A DNA stretch of 64,000 bases from contig ML213517.1 of assembly GCA_004369045.1 (NCBI GenBank), positions 626,757 through 690,756 on the forward strand. The letters are read 5' to 3'. How positions within the stretch are numbered: the stretch's first letter is position 1; every line of letters starts with the position of its first letter. A model generated the notes under the pieces. That model was given only the letters and a program-made list of their open reading frames with translations, searched no databases and was not told the origin of the DNA. Source of the DNA: Heliocybe sulcata. Its lineage: Eukaryota; Basidiomycota; Agaricomycetes; Gloeophyllales; Gloeophyllaceae. Shown here piece by piece: positions 42,005-54,577 of this stretch. A program made the position numbers and the translations under genes.

Positions 42005-43815
42005 AGGGAAGAACGAGTCGTTTGTGAAAGAAAACCGCCGACGTTTGTGCGACCTATATATTGCGAGGTACCACCATTGCTGACGTCATCTTTGAAATTT
42101 CTCGGACACCTCCTTCGCGCGTATGAGATGCTCCGAGCGCCCAATGCCGATGGAGGGCGCTGGAGGCTGCTGGAGGAAGCGGAAGGAAAAGAACACTGGC
42201 TCGGGGCGTCATTCGGTAACACGAAGCTGATCTGACCTCACACTGGTCATTCCGTGAGGTCAGGGAGGTGATACCATGGTGCAGAAGAGAAGGGTGCTTT
42301 AATTGACCCTCGCGTTCGTTTCTGCTTCCGCCATGTCGATCGGACCTTCGTCAGGGCCGGGACGAGGAATGAATTGAGCAATCGAAAATGCAATGGTGAG
42401 TCAAGACGAATGAAATATTTCGCAATAAACGAAGCAGCTAAAGCGGCTGGAACGAGTCATAAATCTAGTACAGCTGCATAGCATGCGAATTCGCTTGACG
42501 GGCGAGTCTTCCCATAAGACCGTAATCGTTACGCATGCAGAGGCGCGTTCGACGATGTAAAGCTGTTGACGGGCTGAGAAGCTCGGCCCTGGAGATCCGA
42601 TAGCTTGTCTAAGCAATGACTGGCACCACCATCAAGCCAAGTACATTGCGACAGACGTCAGATATCTTGTCAGACGAAACTCCACAGATGGACTTACCTC
42701 CAGACAGGTCCCCGAGTAGCCGGGCGCTATAATACAGGTAGCTTCGACCTCGCGCTATCTTAGCGTGCGAGCTCTCTGGATGGCGAAGTAGGATGTCATG
42801 CAAAACGTTGCACAGGCAGGGATACAGTTTTTCAATGATACGAGCGGTCGAATACTTGTCGCGTACCACAGAGCAACACGATGGATGCTGCAGAGTGGTC
42901 GTGATTGGCGACTCACAGCTCGGTGGAAGGCGGCTCGTCGCGTTTACAAACAAATACAATCCGACCAGCTTCGATCTTGCGTGCTAGTGCAAAGAATGTT
43001 TGCACTATAGGAAGCTGCGTAGCATGCCTGCCTGTTATCGCCCAAAGCTCTCGATCTTTGCGAAAACGAGATACGGCCATCGGTCGTCACCGGCGAGATG
43101 GCGCCAGAGCCAAGGTCAAGCTCGCACAATTTCTTCAGGCGCGAGGACATCTCCTGCCTCGACGGCTTCGTCTGTCGATCCCCAGGACCCCTTATAGAGC
43201 GTGAAGTGCATATTCCCGAGAAGTGCATGAATAAGCGGCAGGTCCAAGTTTTGGAAGTTGCGACGAAGTCGCGTAGCAGCGTGACCTGGTGATCTAGGGT
43301 AAACATGTATTTACAAGGATGGCTTTATCACCTGACGTCTGCCATCGACAAGTACTTCGGAGATCCTGTGTTTGCAGGAGACACAATGGAGGCGAGAGAG
43401 CTGCGTTTTGCCTTGAAGAACCTTTGGTAGAATGCCCTCCTGATAGAGCCCGATGTGGTTTCCTCCGTACGATGTTTGGCGCCCATTTGCTCTTCAGAGC
43501 GTGTCAAACCAAGTAGCAGGACCGGTCCGCTCCTGGAGCAGCCAAGAATGGAGATGGTTGCTGCTAGATTTCTGATCGTATAAGCAAAGAATTGCCTGAA
43601 CAGAAGTGTGCCGTATGCAAGCAGATGCACGACCCACGGAAGAGAGCTCGAGGTGTGAATTGATCCGAAGGTGGTATTGCTGCCGGATGTGGCGCAGACA
43701 GCGCGTCTTTCCTGCTCCTTTCTGTCAGTGGTCTAGCAATTTTACAATATCAAGGCAATCTGTTTGGCGTTGAAGAGGACTCTGGCCAAGTCGTCCGAGG
43801 TTAGCTGGAGCGGTC
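42005..43815. other. 1.8 kb with a possible minus-strand gene or remnant
   Basis: Between 42700 and 43630 the minus strand has gene-like stretches, for example LIHALLGNMHFTLYKGSWGS with VEAGDVLAPEEIV (about 43130-43250) and FALARKIEAGRIVFVCKRD (about 42930-42990), followed by a good GTGAGT donor. Stops separate other pieces, and I could neither recognise the family nor build a whole protein. It may be an unknown multi-exon gene or a decayed one. The part nearest 43816 also serves as the promoter of the next gene. Confidence 0.35.
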
Positions 43816-46800
43816 ATGGCGCCAACCCGCGTTTTCGGGTCTGAAGAGTCTGCTCTGGACATCGAAGACGATGTCACTTCTCCAAACGCACCTGGCTCTC
43901 GTCGCGGACTGGGCAGATTCTCTCCTTCCTTCAACAGAACGCTTCGACACAGGCCTAGTATCCTCTCAAGAATGAGTTTCGGCGGTTCCAGGACTGGAGA
44001 TGAGGAGAACGGAGAGGAGATAGTGGCGGACAAGCCCCTCATCCCGAGTGCCCTGCAGCAGCCAGGGGAGGTGGACGTTACGCCGCTACCCGTGCTATCC
44101 ATGATTGTACTATCAATAGTGAGTCTGCTGTACTTAGGAGGTAGCGGCCAATTGAGAGCGTTGTTAGGCTATGCTGGGAGAGTTCTTGTCTGCGAACGTA
44201 TCAGCCCCATTCCTCTTGTTTATGGTCAAGGGTACGCTGTCTGCAGAGCCGTTACATATCTTTGGTTTAGTGATCCCACGAACCAGGATTCGGTCAGTTC
44301 AGTGATGATGCTGACAACGGTTTCTGGACCGGTATACTTGGTGAGGTCACTCAACGTAAGCTCTCGGGCTCTTGTTAACATGCCCCTCAGCATCCTCCTT
44401 CTTTTTGACACAGTTCTTGACGTCCTTGCTATGGGTAAGATCTCGCGTCTCACTTCAGTTCACTCGTAAATATTCTCGCAGGCTACTGTCGCGGAGAAAC
44501 ACGGTCAACGCGCTGTATTATGTGTCTCCCTCCTTGGTACTGCCTTCACCTGCTGCCTCTTTGGAACATCCAAAAGCCTCCAGCAAGCCATCTGTATTCG
44601 CCTACTACAAGGCATTTTCGCAGGCGCAATCGGCGTGGCTCGTGGATGCGTCACCTTTGTCACGAATCCTAGCAATGAAGGAAGAGCTTATGCCATTCTG
44701 GGGTAATATAAGATTTATTCTTTGGTTGCAGCGATTAAATTGACATACGCGATAGCTTCTGCTGGGGTTTCGGAGGTGTGGCTGGGGCTATCATTGGTGG
44801 AAGCTGTAAGTCATGGCTGTACATCGGTCACATTCTACTGACGCAGCGCTGAAGTTGAGAATCCCGCGAAGAAATGGCCAGGAGTCTTCAAAGACGTACC
44901 TCTTTTTATCGAATACCCTTATCTCTTGCCTTGCGCAGTTGCGTCATGTATCACGTTTACTGGTGAGTGCAACGACTCTTTAGAGTTATTACATGGCGTA
45001 GAATAATCCCTCTCCACCAGGTGCTATTCTATCTCTGTTCTTGGGCTACGACGGTGGTCCACGGTCGGGCGCGATCCAGCTCCCTCCAGAAAAAGACAAC
45101 CATCCACCTATTCCTGAACTCGACGAGGATGGCTCCATGACTCCGCCTGTATTTGCCGAGGATGAACCAGAACCACGCACGATTGTTGGTTCTATCAGTA
45201 AGGGCGTTGGACGGAAGCTTTCAGGCTACTTTGCGCGGCATACGCCTGACGCCTATGCAAGTGAGACTTCGCCACTCACAAGGGAGGAGTCAGTGCCTCT
45301 GGCTGAGTCTCAGCAGCGGACTATCAAGTCCAGGCAGTTCTCTCGCACGAGCAGGGCGGATGCGTCGGCGTATGGCTATGGGACGAGCTACCGCAGTCGA
45401 GTCGGGACCTCGATGTCCATTGGGATCGGTGCGAGGAGAGGCAGCGCGGCAAGTGCTTCCAGAAGACGGCTTTACAGCACTGTCGATCCTGGCCGCGCCT
45501 CTGTTGTGGATCCGGACCTCAACTTTGCTCAGAGGATACTGCTGGCCAATGAGAACGCTGTGACGAATATTGCGGATTTGTGGGTTGCGGCGGCTATGAA
45601 TGTCGATAACGAGGAAGTCTTTGAATCGGACGAGGAGTCTGATGATGGGGACGATGCTGAGACCCTTCATGGTGCTGAGGCGACTGAAGGAGAGCCATCG
45701 ACATCTGTGCCGACAACATCTATGCGAAGGGGTCGGAGGCCGTCGCGGAGTGGGTCGAATACGGGACGCAAGTCATCTATCTATGGCCGTCCGTCAACGT
45801 CAGTAACACGTCCACACCTGTCTCCGAGGACCTCTTCCAACTCGAGGAGCCGTCACTTCACCCCCACGCACCAATCTCTCGCGGCCCTTGGCAGTCCGTT
45901 GGAAGAAGGCGCCACGATCGCAGCTCGTCGCATGTCCAACGTTCCTACTATCTTTTCGCATACCGGTGTGAGGACTCCTTCGGCGGTACTGGACGCGCAG
46001 TCCCTTCTTTCTCCTCCAGAGGAGGCCGCCCCTGGGGACACTCTTGCGCCGATTTTGGAGTCTCGGCGGGCTTCGATTGCTCAGGTCGAAGCGCAGGCTG
46101 AACCACAGCCGTCGCTGTTTTGGCAGCTTCCTCTTATTATTATTGTGCAATACGGGTTACTTGCTTTGCACACGACGACGCATGATCAAGTTTTCTATCT
46201 TTATCTCGTAACGTAAGAAACAGTCCTTCGACCGACTCTAAAGGCGTCACTGACGAGTCTACAGGGATTATGAGGGCGGAGGGCTTAACCTCAATGCCTC
46301 TCACTTCTCTCAACTCAGTGAGTTCGGCACTTCGATCGGACGCCCATCGCTCACACTTTTGCAGTCGCGCTTATGTGTCTGGCTCAAATTGCCTATCAGT
46401 TTTATTTATACCCGTAAGTCTTTCCCTCTAACCAATGCTTGCGCTGTGGTGCTGACAGTATCTGCTCTCTGTAGAAACATCGGGTGAGTAGTAGTGGGAG
46501 CTCGTATTGGACTGATGCAGATCTAATGTGGCCCTAAGACCTCCGCGAGGTCGATTTTCGCATCTAGCAATGTTCAGGATTGGGTCGCTTCTATACATAC
46601 CCGCATACTTGAGCGTCGTGCTATACCGTATACCGTTTGCCAGCGCCGCTGATGAGGGTAACTTGGTATTGATGACCGGTGAGTGGTCTCGTTTGCTGTA
46701 GAGTATAACCATATGCTGAAACTTCTTGTAGCTTTGGCGCTTAGCACGTAAGCAGTCTGCTTTCGCGCTGTCAAAGTATCCGGTGCTGACTCTTCTTCAC

Positions 46801-47175
46801 AGTGCTTTGAGATTCTGCGGAATTACTTTCTCCTACACAGCTGTGTCGATCCTGCTTAATTACAGTGCGTGTTTCCGCTTCCTATGTCTGTCTATGTCCC
46901 TAATGGAGAACACTCAGTGTCTCCCCCTCATGTTGTTGGCCTCGCCAACGGCATTGCGCAGAGTATTGTTAGTCTGGCTCGGTTCATGGGTCCCATCCTC
47001 GGTGGTGTGGTCAGTAGTTTCTCTTCCTGCCGTATTACCGCTCAGATTGACAACGGTTTGTCACTAGCTATGGTCTACTAGCGTCGCCAAAGATCCCTCG
47101 GGGTATCCCCTAGGATTCTTGGCTTGTGCGGGCATCTGTGCTTTTGCAGTTGCTCACTCATTCTTCATCCGTTGA
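43816..47175 (+). CDS. MFS transporter, ZIFL-like (drug/zinc-facilitator branch), long central loop
   Basis: This is a polytopic membrane transporter. The N-terminal cytosolic part (about 95 residues) is Ser/Arg-rich. TM1 reads AMLGEFLSANVSAPFLLFMV. The next region is FFLTQFLTSLLW and, across an intron, the loop with GTSKSLQQAICIRLLQG, then FAGAIGVARGCVTFVTNPSN, the antiporter-like motif of this branch. FCWGFGGVAGAIIGG and FIEYPYLLPCAVASCITFTG lead to the central loop. That loop (about 45050-46110, some 350 residues) is Ser/Arg/Glu-rich with many SR/RS and SP sites and an acidic patch (SDEESDDGDDAETL), far longer than usual. TM7 (LPLIIIVQYGLLALHTTTHD) and the rest follow in short exons, with PPHVVGLANGIAQSIVSLARFMGP near the end, finishing AVAHSFFIR. 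Substrate is unknown; relatives handle zinc, phytosiderophore-like ligands or drugs. It appears intact. Confidence 0.85.
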
Positions 47176-48083
47176 TTTCTTCTCGATATCCGATTTTCTT
47201 GCACTTCGGTGGTATTTGTGTACCACCCTGGCCTCAGTTTTGTCGCGTGAAGGTGCCGACTCGTTTATCTTGCCTCTATACCTTTCCAGGCTCTCTGTCT
47301 TGCCACTCATTGTAAATTGTAGATACACCCAGCTACGAAGCAAGCCCCGGAATATAGACCTGTAGCGTTTGTCTCTTCTGTGTTTCCCGTACCCAGCGGT
47401 CACCGGTCAGGATAAACCCGTGCGTGGAAAAGACGAAGATTATCTCAAGCATCTCTCAAATGATGTAGCAGTACCGCAAAACCAGATAAATGTCAACGAA
47501 GCGTGAGTGTGGTCGACTACGCACAAATTAACATGTACGTACACAGTCCGTGAACGTTTACGCAAGACCGTCGTAGGTTGGAGATGACGGGAATTGTGAT
47601 ATGAATGAATGATGTCAAGTTATCCAATTTATAACTCAAGGAGCCAGCGCTGAAAATAACTTGACCTTTTCAAACCTGGACCGGGTGCAATCCAGAAGAT
47701 GACATGCTCGCAGCATCTATACTGCCAACAGTAATTCTTCTTACGACGTCTGGGTTTTTTGGCTGAGGTCTCCTGCGGCCGCTAGGTTGAGGTTAGTTGT
47801 GCTCCATGGGCGGACGCGACATTGACATAAATCAGAAAGGCAGGAGAGGCAGGAGGATTGCCAGGATTGCCTTCGGCTTAACCACGGAAGACGCCGGCCC
47901 TTCTATGACGTGACTTCTACTGTTTCCGTGTGGCCACGACGCCACACCTCGGCTAGTGATACCCTTGATGCCTAGTCGCACGGGCTGGAGCACCAAGTGC
48001 TCTTGAGAGCAGCTATGCTTGTCCATATATATGTCTAACCGCTTAACTTGCTAACGTATTCTCTAATTCTCCGCCTCGCAACC
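47176..48083. other. Intergenic, between two plus-strand genes
   Basis: No gene is recognised. It holds the 3' end of the transporter and the promoter of the hydrolase. Confidence 0.5.
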
Positions 48084-50360
48084 ATGGGTGTTCTCTACGA
48101 TGCTACCCCAGTCTACGAGTATCAGAAGGACATGCCCTGGTCGCATGAACCCTTGAAGGCCATCTACGTCGTACAGCGCCTGTTCACGACCCTTCTGCTC
48201 GTTCCGATATGGGTGATGTACTACCTTGTTATGCCCAGGTCCTACCGACCCAGACCCTCATGGTCGATACGCATGATCGTTTGTGTCAAGTTCATGAAGC
48301 GGCTGCACAAAGTCACGGAGGTGGCTGGTGTGACATGGGGGACGAGGAATCCAGAAGGCGAAGAGACGGGAAAGCTGAAGGAGACCAGGTTCGAATGGGT
48401 AGATCCTTTACCCATAGAGCTGCAAACAGGTATAGTGAGAGACCCGAACGTCAAGTGCAAACGGGTAGGGTGTTTCGTCTGGCCCAAGGAACGCGTCTCT
48501 CCGCCGAATGTTATCCAGCGTTCTACGAGTCCGCCGGAGAAGTCCAAGAGCTCTCGAGTTAAAGTCGAGGTGAACTCAGCTCAGTCGTCGCCAGATCCCA
48601 ACCGTCTAGGGCCTGATCTTCGACCTGTGCTCAGCGACGACACCTCCGGCTCTCCTCCTGTTATCGGTATATTCCTACATGGAGGCGGATATTGCCACAT
48701 GTCGGCACACGAGTCTTCAGGAACGTCCAGAATCCCTAGACGTCTGATAGAGGTGAGTAAGATAGTCCTCGAAATCTGGATTGACCAGGGCTGAAATATG
48801 TGACAGAACAAAATCTTCACAGCAATCTACTGTAAGTCTTGGTCGTGCTAACGGTAGGTAGCCATCTAATACATACACCTACAGCTGTAGAATATCGCCT
48901 GCTCCAATTCGCTCCGGTTCCTGGTGCAATTCAAGATGCAGCTGCCGTCTATACTCACGTCGTCCTCAATATCCTCGGCGCCTCGAAAGACATCGACGGT
49001 ATCTATCGTTATCCCGGGTCATCCCCGCCACCACCGTCTCCGGATCCATCTCTTCCCTCAAACTCCACTTCGTCGGAGAAGGAGGCAAGGCGACCGCGTG
49101 TGGTCTTAATTGGTGACTCGGCTGGTGGCAATTTGATTCTCGGCGTCGCGCGGTGGATCAGGGATGAGGCTGTCTTGCCTATGCCCGATGGCATGCTCTT
49201 GTTGTCGGTGAGTACCTCTGGGTTGGTCCTGTGTATATTTTGCATGGACTCACAAGACTTCCTGCATACAAGCCATCTTGCGATCCATGTAAGTTGCACA
49301 TCCCACCGTTCTATTACTCTATGCAGAGTCTGACTATTTCTCAGCGCATGCGTTCCCGGCGGCTCCTTCATCGTACATCCCTCGTCCGCACGAACGAACC
49401 GACTACCTCGTCGACACACCCGAGCCCCGAGCCCTCCTTCAGAAGACATTCATAGGTCAGTCGCTCTCACCGCGTTACTTCTCCTCTACTAACAATCCTG
49501 CAGGACATCACCCAGTCGAAACCATCCACTCTCCCTACATCTCCCCCGCGTCGCCCCGCGTCCTCCGCGCGTACGGCCATTCGGTCGAATGGGAAGGAGA
49601 AGGCGGGCAATATGGGCCTATCCAGCTCAAGGCCATGGAAGCCGCGGAGGGCAACATCGGTCTTATGACGGGTGTGCCGTTGCCCGCGACTGTAGGGCCC
49701 AACGCGGGCGGCACTGACCTGAGCCGAACGGGCCCGGAGGACTGCGCGCATCAGAGCATTGAAGCGGCTAGCGCTACGACAGTAATGGACGGGAGGTCCG
49801 GTCTCACTGGCGCTACTATTGCCAGTGCAGGCAGTCGGTCGACGGGGAGCGGGTCTGGGGGGATTGTGAGCGTTACGTCTGGCATTGGGGTGCAGCGCAA
49901 CGGAGCTCCAGGCAGTGGGCATTTGAGTTTAGTGATGGAGGCACCCGAGCCCATGCACACATCGGACGCGGGTGTACCCGGGACACCGCCCGGGGAGGAT
50001 ATCACCCAGTTGTATCTGAATCCCGCACCTGTCAATCCTGCGCATCGGTCCTCGCTTTTCAAGGACTTCCCGCCGTCCTTTGTGATGATGGGAGATGCGG
50101 AGAGATTGGAGCGGGAAGTTGGACTTCTGGTCAGGTACGATGACTCTTGGATTTCAAGGTACAGTGAACAATGTCGGCTAACCGCTCTTCTGGATGATAG
50201 GGCGATGCAGGCAGATGGGGTGCATGTCAAGCTGCATATTGTCAAGGACGGTGTGCATGACTGTTTGATGTTGAAGTGGTGGGATGAGAAAGAGAGGCAG
50301 AAGGTTTGGGATGGGATAGCTCAATGGGTGCAGAGTTGTGTCATTATGAGGAACTGCTGA
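48084..50360 (+). CDS. Membrane-anchored alpha/beta hydrolase, HSL type
   Basis: This is an esterase/lipase-like enzyme of the hormone-sensitive lipase branch (alpha/beta hydrolase fold-3). The start MGVLYDATPVYEYQKDMPW is followed by one membrane segment (FTTLLLVPIWVMYYLVM, about residues 33-49), so the catalytic part probably faces the ER lumen or cytosol from the membrane. The oxyanion motif is FLHGGGYCH (about 48680), then VEYRLLQFAPVPGAIQDA, and the nucleophile elbow GDSAGGN (about 49112). A Ser/Pro/acidic linker separates HGGG from EYRL, and a long Gly/Ser/Thr-rich insertion (about 49640-49960) sits before FPPSFVMMGDAERLEREV. The catalytic His lies in GVHDCLML. The short exon at 49272-49287 joins through the acceptor before CGCATG (PSCDP|SHAFP); using an earlier AG would create a stop. 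The protein is longer than typical HSL esterases because of the insertions. Confidence 0.85.
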
Positions 50361-50661
50361 CCAAGTAGCCGTCTTGCTTACTGAGGACTTGAATGTTGCC
50401 TATGGAGGAACATTCTTGGAGGGACACTGTATTATACTCTGATTGTACGATTAGTGACTCGCCTGTGAGATATAAAACAACGGTACTCACCTTGCGCGCT
50501 TAAACTCAATATCTAAAGGAGGCGATATTGCCAGCGAATCCAGTCACTTCTCGGTGTGATCTACATATCCAAGCCGACCCCCCAGGGTAGCAATACATTA
50601 TCACGAGTAAGTAATGTACACTAGTCTAAAGCATATACAAGCATCGCACAAACCAGCCGAC
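50361..50661. other. Short convergent intergenic region
   Basis: Terminators of the hydrolase (+) and the glycosyltransferase (-) must lie here. Nothing else is seen. Confidence 0.45.
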
Positions 50662-52317
50662 TCACGACTCCTCTATATCGTCCTCACCCCTCCTTCCCAG
50701 CACCCTATCGTACTTCCTCAACACCAACCTATCCACCCATCCATCCTTCGGGAACTGCTTCTCCCACCGATTATGCAGGTGCACGCCAAACACCATCCCG
50801 AGCACCCTGTCTAAATCCCCGCCTGGCTCGGTGGACCACCGGCGGCCAGAATCGACACGACCGCTTCGCCTTGACAGGGGTTTGGTAGCGCTTTCATTTT
50901 CATCTGAATCCCGTTTATTCGAGGAGAGGATAGAGGGGAGGATACTACGCCGAGAGGAGGGGATGTCAGGGATGAAGGGGTCTGGGAGGCGGTTGTCGAG
51001 TCTGCAGGAGGCACCATCAATGAAGCACCAGGGAAGGATACGGAAGGGGGGAATAGAGAGGTGAAGGAGGGTGCGGTATGCCTAGACTATGTCAGTACAT
51101 ACGCGGTAAATAGGATTAGAAGGTATATGCGTACCTTAAGATACAATAGTGAACCCCAGTCCGTCGAGGCAGGCGTAGGAGCGGGTGATATTTTCATGAT
51201 TTCAAACATGAGACACAGATATGGGGAGTGCTTATGGAAAGAGAGGAGAGCTCCGTTGAAGGGCTGGAGTGGCTTGTCTTTGTTGATATCAACGTCATAT
51301 ATCTGAAGAATACATGGCGGAGTACGCACCGTAGCAATCCCATTGAATGACGAACTCGTGCTCCCAAAGAGGGTCCAAACTCCTTGTTAGCAGCATGTCC
51401 ATGTCTACCCAGATACCTCCATCGTTCCACACGACAAGTAGACGGATGAGGTCTCCGTCCACCCACGCCTTCTTGTCGTTGACGCCGCTCCCACTGACAT
51501 AGTCCGTCCCCTCCAGGGGCGTGCCCTTCGCCAGATCCGGGATGTTGACCACCCTCAACTCAAAGGATTCGGGATATCGTGAAAGGAAGTTCGACAGGAT
51601 GGGGTTGGGTAGTAGGTCCCCATTGGACCATAGGATGAGCTTGGACGCGGATCGAGGCTGAGTCGCGAAGAACGACCGGAGCATGTGCGCTTGGCGGTCA
51701 CCGAACGGCGTGAGGTCTGTCCGCCAATAGGTATGGTATACCTTCCGTTCTGTTACCTCCGTATATGTGTCCGTCGGACCCAGCCCTAAGCCTCCCTTCC
51801 CAAGCGTCCCCGCGAACTCATAACAATCCCTTCCTAGCTGCATCCCCGTGCCGCTCTGTACCTCCCATCGTCTTTTTCCGTACAAGCCCTCAGTTATGTT
51901 GTACGATGGTGACAGTCCTGAAGTGAAGCATTTTGGCGGGGCTCCTTTCGAGAGCTCGTACCATGATGGTGTAGAACTTTCACTCAGCCACCACGGACCC
52001 TCCACCTCAGGCGTAATATGCTGCCGTATCCATTCTCTCGAGTGGAACTGGATCTCGATGTACGGCTGGTATACGGTCAGGCCGAAAATGACAATGACGG
52101 CAGCCAGAGCAATGACAGTGACCAGCCATAGTGGCCGGACGCGCAAAGCTGACTTGAGCGTCCGACTTGAACGTGACCACCTGGGTCGAGGAGCAGTCCG
52201 AGAGGGCGATGGTGAGCGCGGTGGTGGCCAAACGACATGAGAGGATACAGGTGAGCGTCGCCTAGCGGACGAAGGAGAGAAATCGTACATTGGGAGGTGG
52301 AGGTCAGGGCGAGACAT
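50662..52317 (-). CDS. Type II membrane glycosyltransferase with DXD motif (GT32-like)
   Basis: This is a probable Golgi enzyme adding sugars to proteins or lipids. Exons 51330-52317, 51135-51277 and 50662-51080 give 515 residues, with joins WDCY|DKPLQPFNG and LYLK|AYRTLL in frame. The N-terminus is Ser/Pro/Arg-rich and cytosolic. One membrane anchor follows (LWLVTVIALAAVIVIFGLTV, about residues 63-82). The luminal part has VYHTYWRTDL and KLILWSNGDLL, then DLIRLLVVWNDGGIWVDMDM with the metal and nucleotide-sugar binding DMD, as in the Gly_transf_sug (DXD) domain. PFNGALLSFHKHSP and a basic C-terminal tail follow. I start at MSRPDLHL (52317); an ATG 15 bp earlier is also in frame. Donor sugar and acceptor cannot be told. 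It looks intact. Confidence 0.85.
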
Positions 52318-52885
52318 GGTGCCCGCTGGCAATTCTTCGTAACTTCAGTAATATGCGACAACTTCTCAACACCACGACATAGAACAAGCTGGCGTACAGG
52401 AATACCCTGAATATTCAGGGAGTAGAGGAACGGGGACTATATATGTTGAGCAACATTGCATGATCCGGCGCCAACATCATGATCAAAGTACGGCATGAGG
52501 CTATACGGCAGACGGGCTGTATATAGTCGATGCAACGTACATCCACTACATAAACGAGAACGCTGTCTGTCTTACGCCGCTCATCCACATCCACCAACGT
52601 TGCCACCACACCCAGCTTGGCGAACTGACACAACAGGAAGGGCCACGAGAAAAGAGGGGGGGAGAGTTTGTATGCTACATCGCAGACTTGACCAGAGAAC
52701 ATCAGAGATGAACTGCAACAGAGATGAAGACGCGAGCGGGATAGAAGGGAGAAAAGAATACAATAGATATGTAACAAGAAAACCCTTGCCTGATGGGACG
52801 AAATTCCAAGTCAAATGCAATGTCTCCGGTCGGTGAAACGCGGCCGCCACCAGTCAACGCTCCTGCACTGCCGGACCGAGACTCT
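52318..52885. other. Intergenic, glycosyltransferase promoter and helicase 3' end
   Basis: No gene is supported. Overlapping frames on both strands are shadows. Confidence 0.45.
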
Positions 52886-54577
52886 TCAACGGGGGACAGC
52901 AACGCCGCCACGGTAACCTGCAGGGGTCGGCACTTGTCCAGCCGGGTAAGCCCGCTGCTGCTGCGGCGCCGATCCTGCACCATTAGGCCTGGCCTGCTGC
53001 GACTGAGCGGCGTTGCTCTGATATAAGACCTGGCTAGGAGCAGGGGACTGCTGAGGCGGCCGTGCGGGGCCCTGTTGCACTGCCTGCGGTCTGGGCTGCT
53101 GAGCCTGTTGCTGCTGCCCATTCGCACTGCTCTTCTGGTTCTGCTCGGAACCGTCTGCACTTGCGCCAGGAGCAACATAAAGCCTCTTATCGATGCTCGG
53201 AGGTATAGGCTGGATCTCCGTGCCGAGCTCCTGTTCAATCTTATACAGACTGAACCGGTCCTCATACGTGACCAAGTTGATGGCAAGACCTAAGTGGCCG
53301 AAGCGCCCAGAGCGACCGATACGGTGGAGATAGGTCTCCGAATTCTTCGGGAAGTCGAAGTTGATGACGACGTTAACTGCCTGGATGTCGATGCCGCGGG
53401 TGAGCAGGTCCGAGCAGACGAGGTTGCGGCAGACGCCGTTGCGGAAGTCGTGGAAGACACGGTTACGATGCGACTGCAGCATCTTTGCGTGGGAGTAGAA
53501 ACATGAATAGCCGAGCTCAGTGATCTTCTTGGCGAGTAGCTCGACGCGATTGGTAGAATTACAGAAGATGATGGATTGGTTGATTTGCAGCTGAGGATAC
53601 CACGGATGTCAACCGAGCTCGAGATGTTGTAGAAGTCCGCATACCTTGGAGAAGAGCGTATTGAGACAGTGTACCTTCTGCCGTTCCTCGACATAGGCAT
53701 AATATTGAGTAACACCTCGAAGGGTCAGTTCGTCCATTAAGTTTATCTCGTACGGGGATGACATGTGTTTATCCTGAAGCAGCTCAGTGTATGAAGCAAA
53801 AGGGACAACTAGAGGTCCTTACCTTGAAGTCCTTCACAATCAGTGGGAATGTTGCACTGAAGAGCATAACTTGGCGCTCCTTCGACAGGTATGATAGCAG
53901 CTGCTCAACGACAGGCGTGAATTCCGGCGAAAGCAGCTTATCAGCTTCGTCCATAACAAATACAGGACATTCGCTCAAGTCTGCAACGCCCTTCCCAGCG
54001 AGATCCAGCACCCGCCCTGGTGTCCCGACCAGCACGTGCACGACTTCTGACAACCGCATAATATCATCCTTGAGCGTCGTACCGCCAGTCGTCACCATCA
54101 CCTGCACACCCATGTGCTTCCCGAGTATCTTGCACACCTGACTCGTCTGCAGCGCGAGCTCTCGCGTGGGGACGAGCAGCAGGGCCTGGATCTTGTTCTT
54201 GTTCACGTCAATTTGCTGTAGGGAGGGGATGACGAAGGCGGCGGTCTTGCCGGTGCCGTTCTTCGCGCGCGCGAGGACATCGCGTTTCGTGAGGGCGACG
54301 GGAATGGCTTCTTCTTGGATGGGGGAGGGCCGCTCGAACCCGGCTTCGAAGATGCCCATGAGCAGCTCGCGCCGCAGGTACATGTCTTCAAATTCGAGGC
54401 CTTTGGTGGCGGTAACATCTTCGGTCTGGGGACGAGAGTCTTTTGGAGGTGGGCGGAGGCCTGCTTTCCAGTCGTTGGCTGTAGAGTTCGGGCTACGTAA
54501 TACCGTCACGAGGAGTGAATTCAAAAAAATACGGGTACTGACGAAGCAGATGAGGATGGGCGGGATTGCTGGGCCAT
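52886..54577 (-). CDS. DHH1: DEAD-box RNA helicase DHH1/DDX6
   Basis: This conserved helicase promotes mRNA decapping and translational repression in P-bodies. The start [12 protein letters not shown] is at 54577. The first donor must be GTCAGT, which gives [17 protein letters not shown] in frame. All helicase motifs are present: Q motif [13 protein letters not shown]; motif I AKNGTGKT; Ia PTRELALQ; Ib TPGR; II DEAD; III SAT; IV IIFCNS; V TRGID; and [10 protein letters not shown]. An exon with [20 protein letters not shown] bridges the two RecA domains. The C-terminal tail (about residues 410-500) is Gln/Pro/Ala-rich and ends YRGGVAVPR, as expected for a fungal DHH1 with a low-complexity tail. 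The gene has few, short introns and is intact. Confidence 0.95.

Noticed and set aside
48839-49333. Continuous frame ending within the alpha/beta hydrolase
   Set aside because: It reads through a splice donor after LLLS; the exon-joined version continues to 50360.
49320-49350. A nonsense codon in the alpha/beta hydrolase
   Set aside because: It appears only if the first AG (after CTATGCAG) is used; the acceptor TTTCTCAG gives SHAFP and an intact frame.
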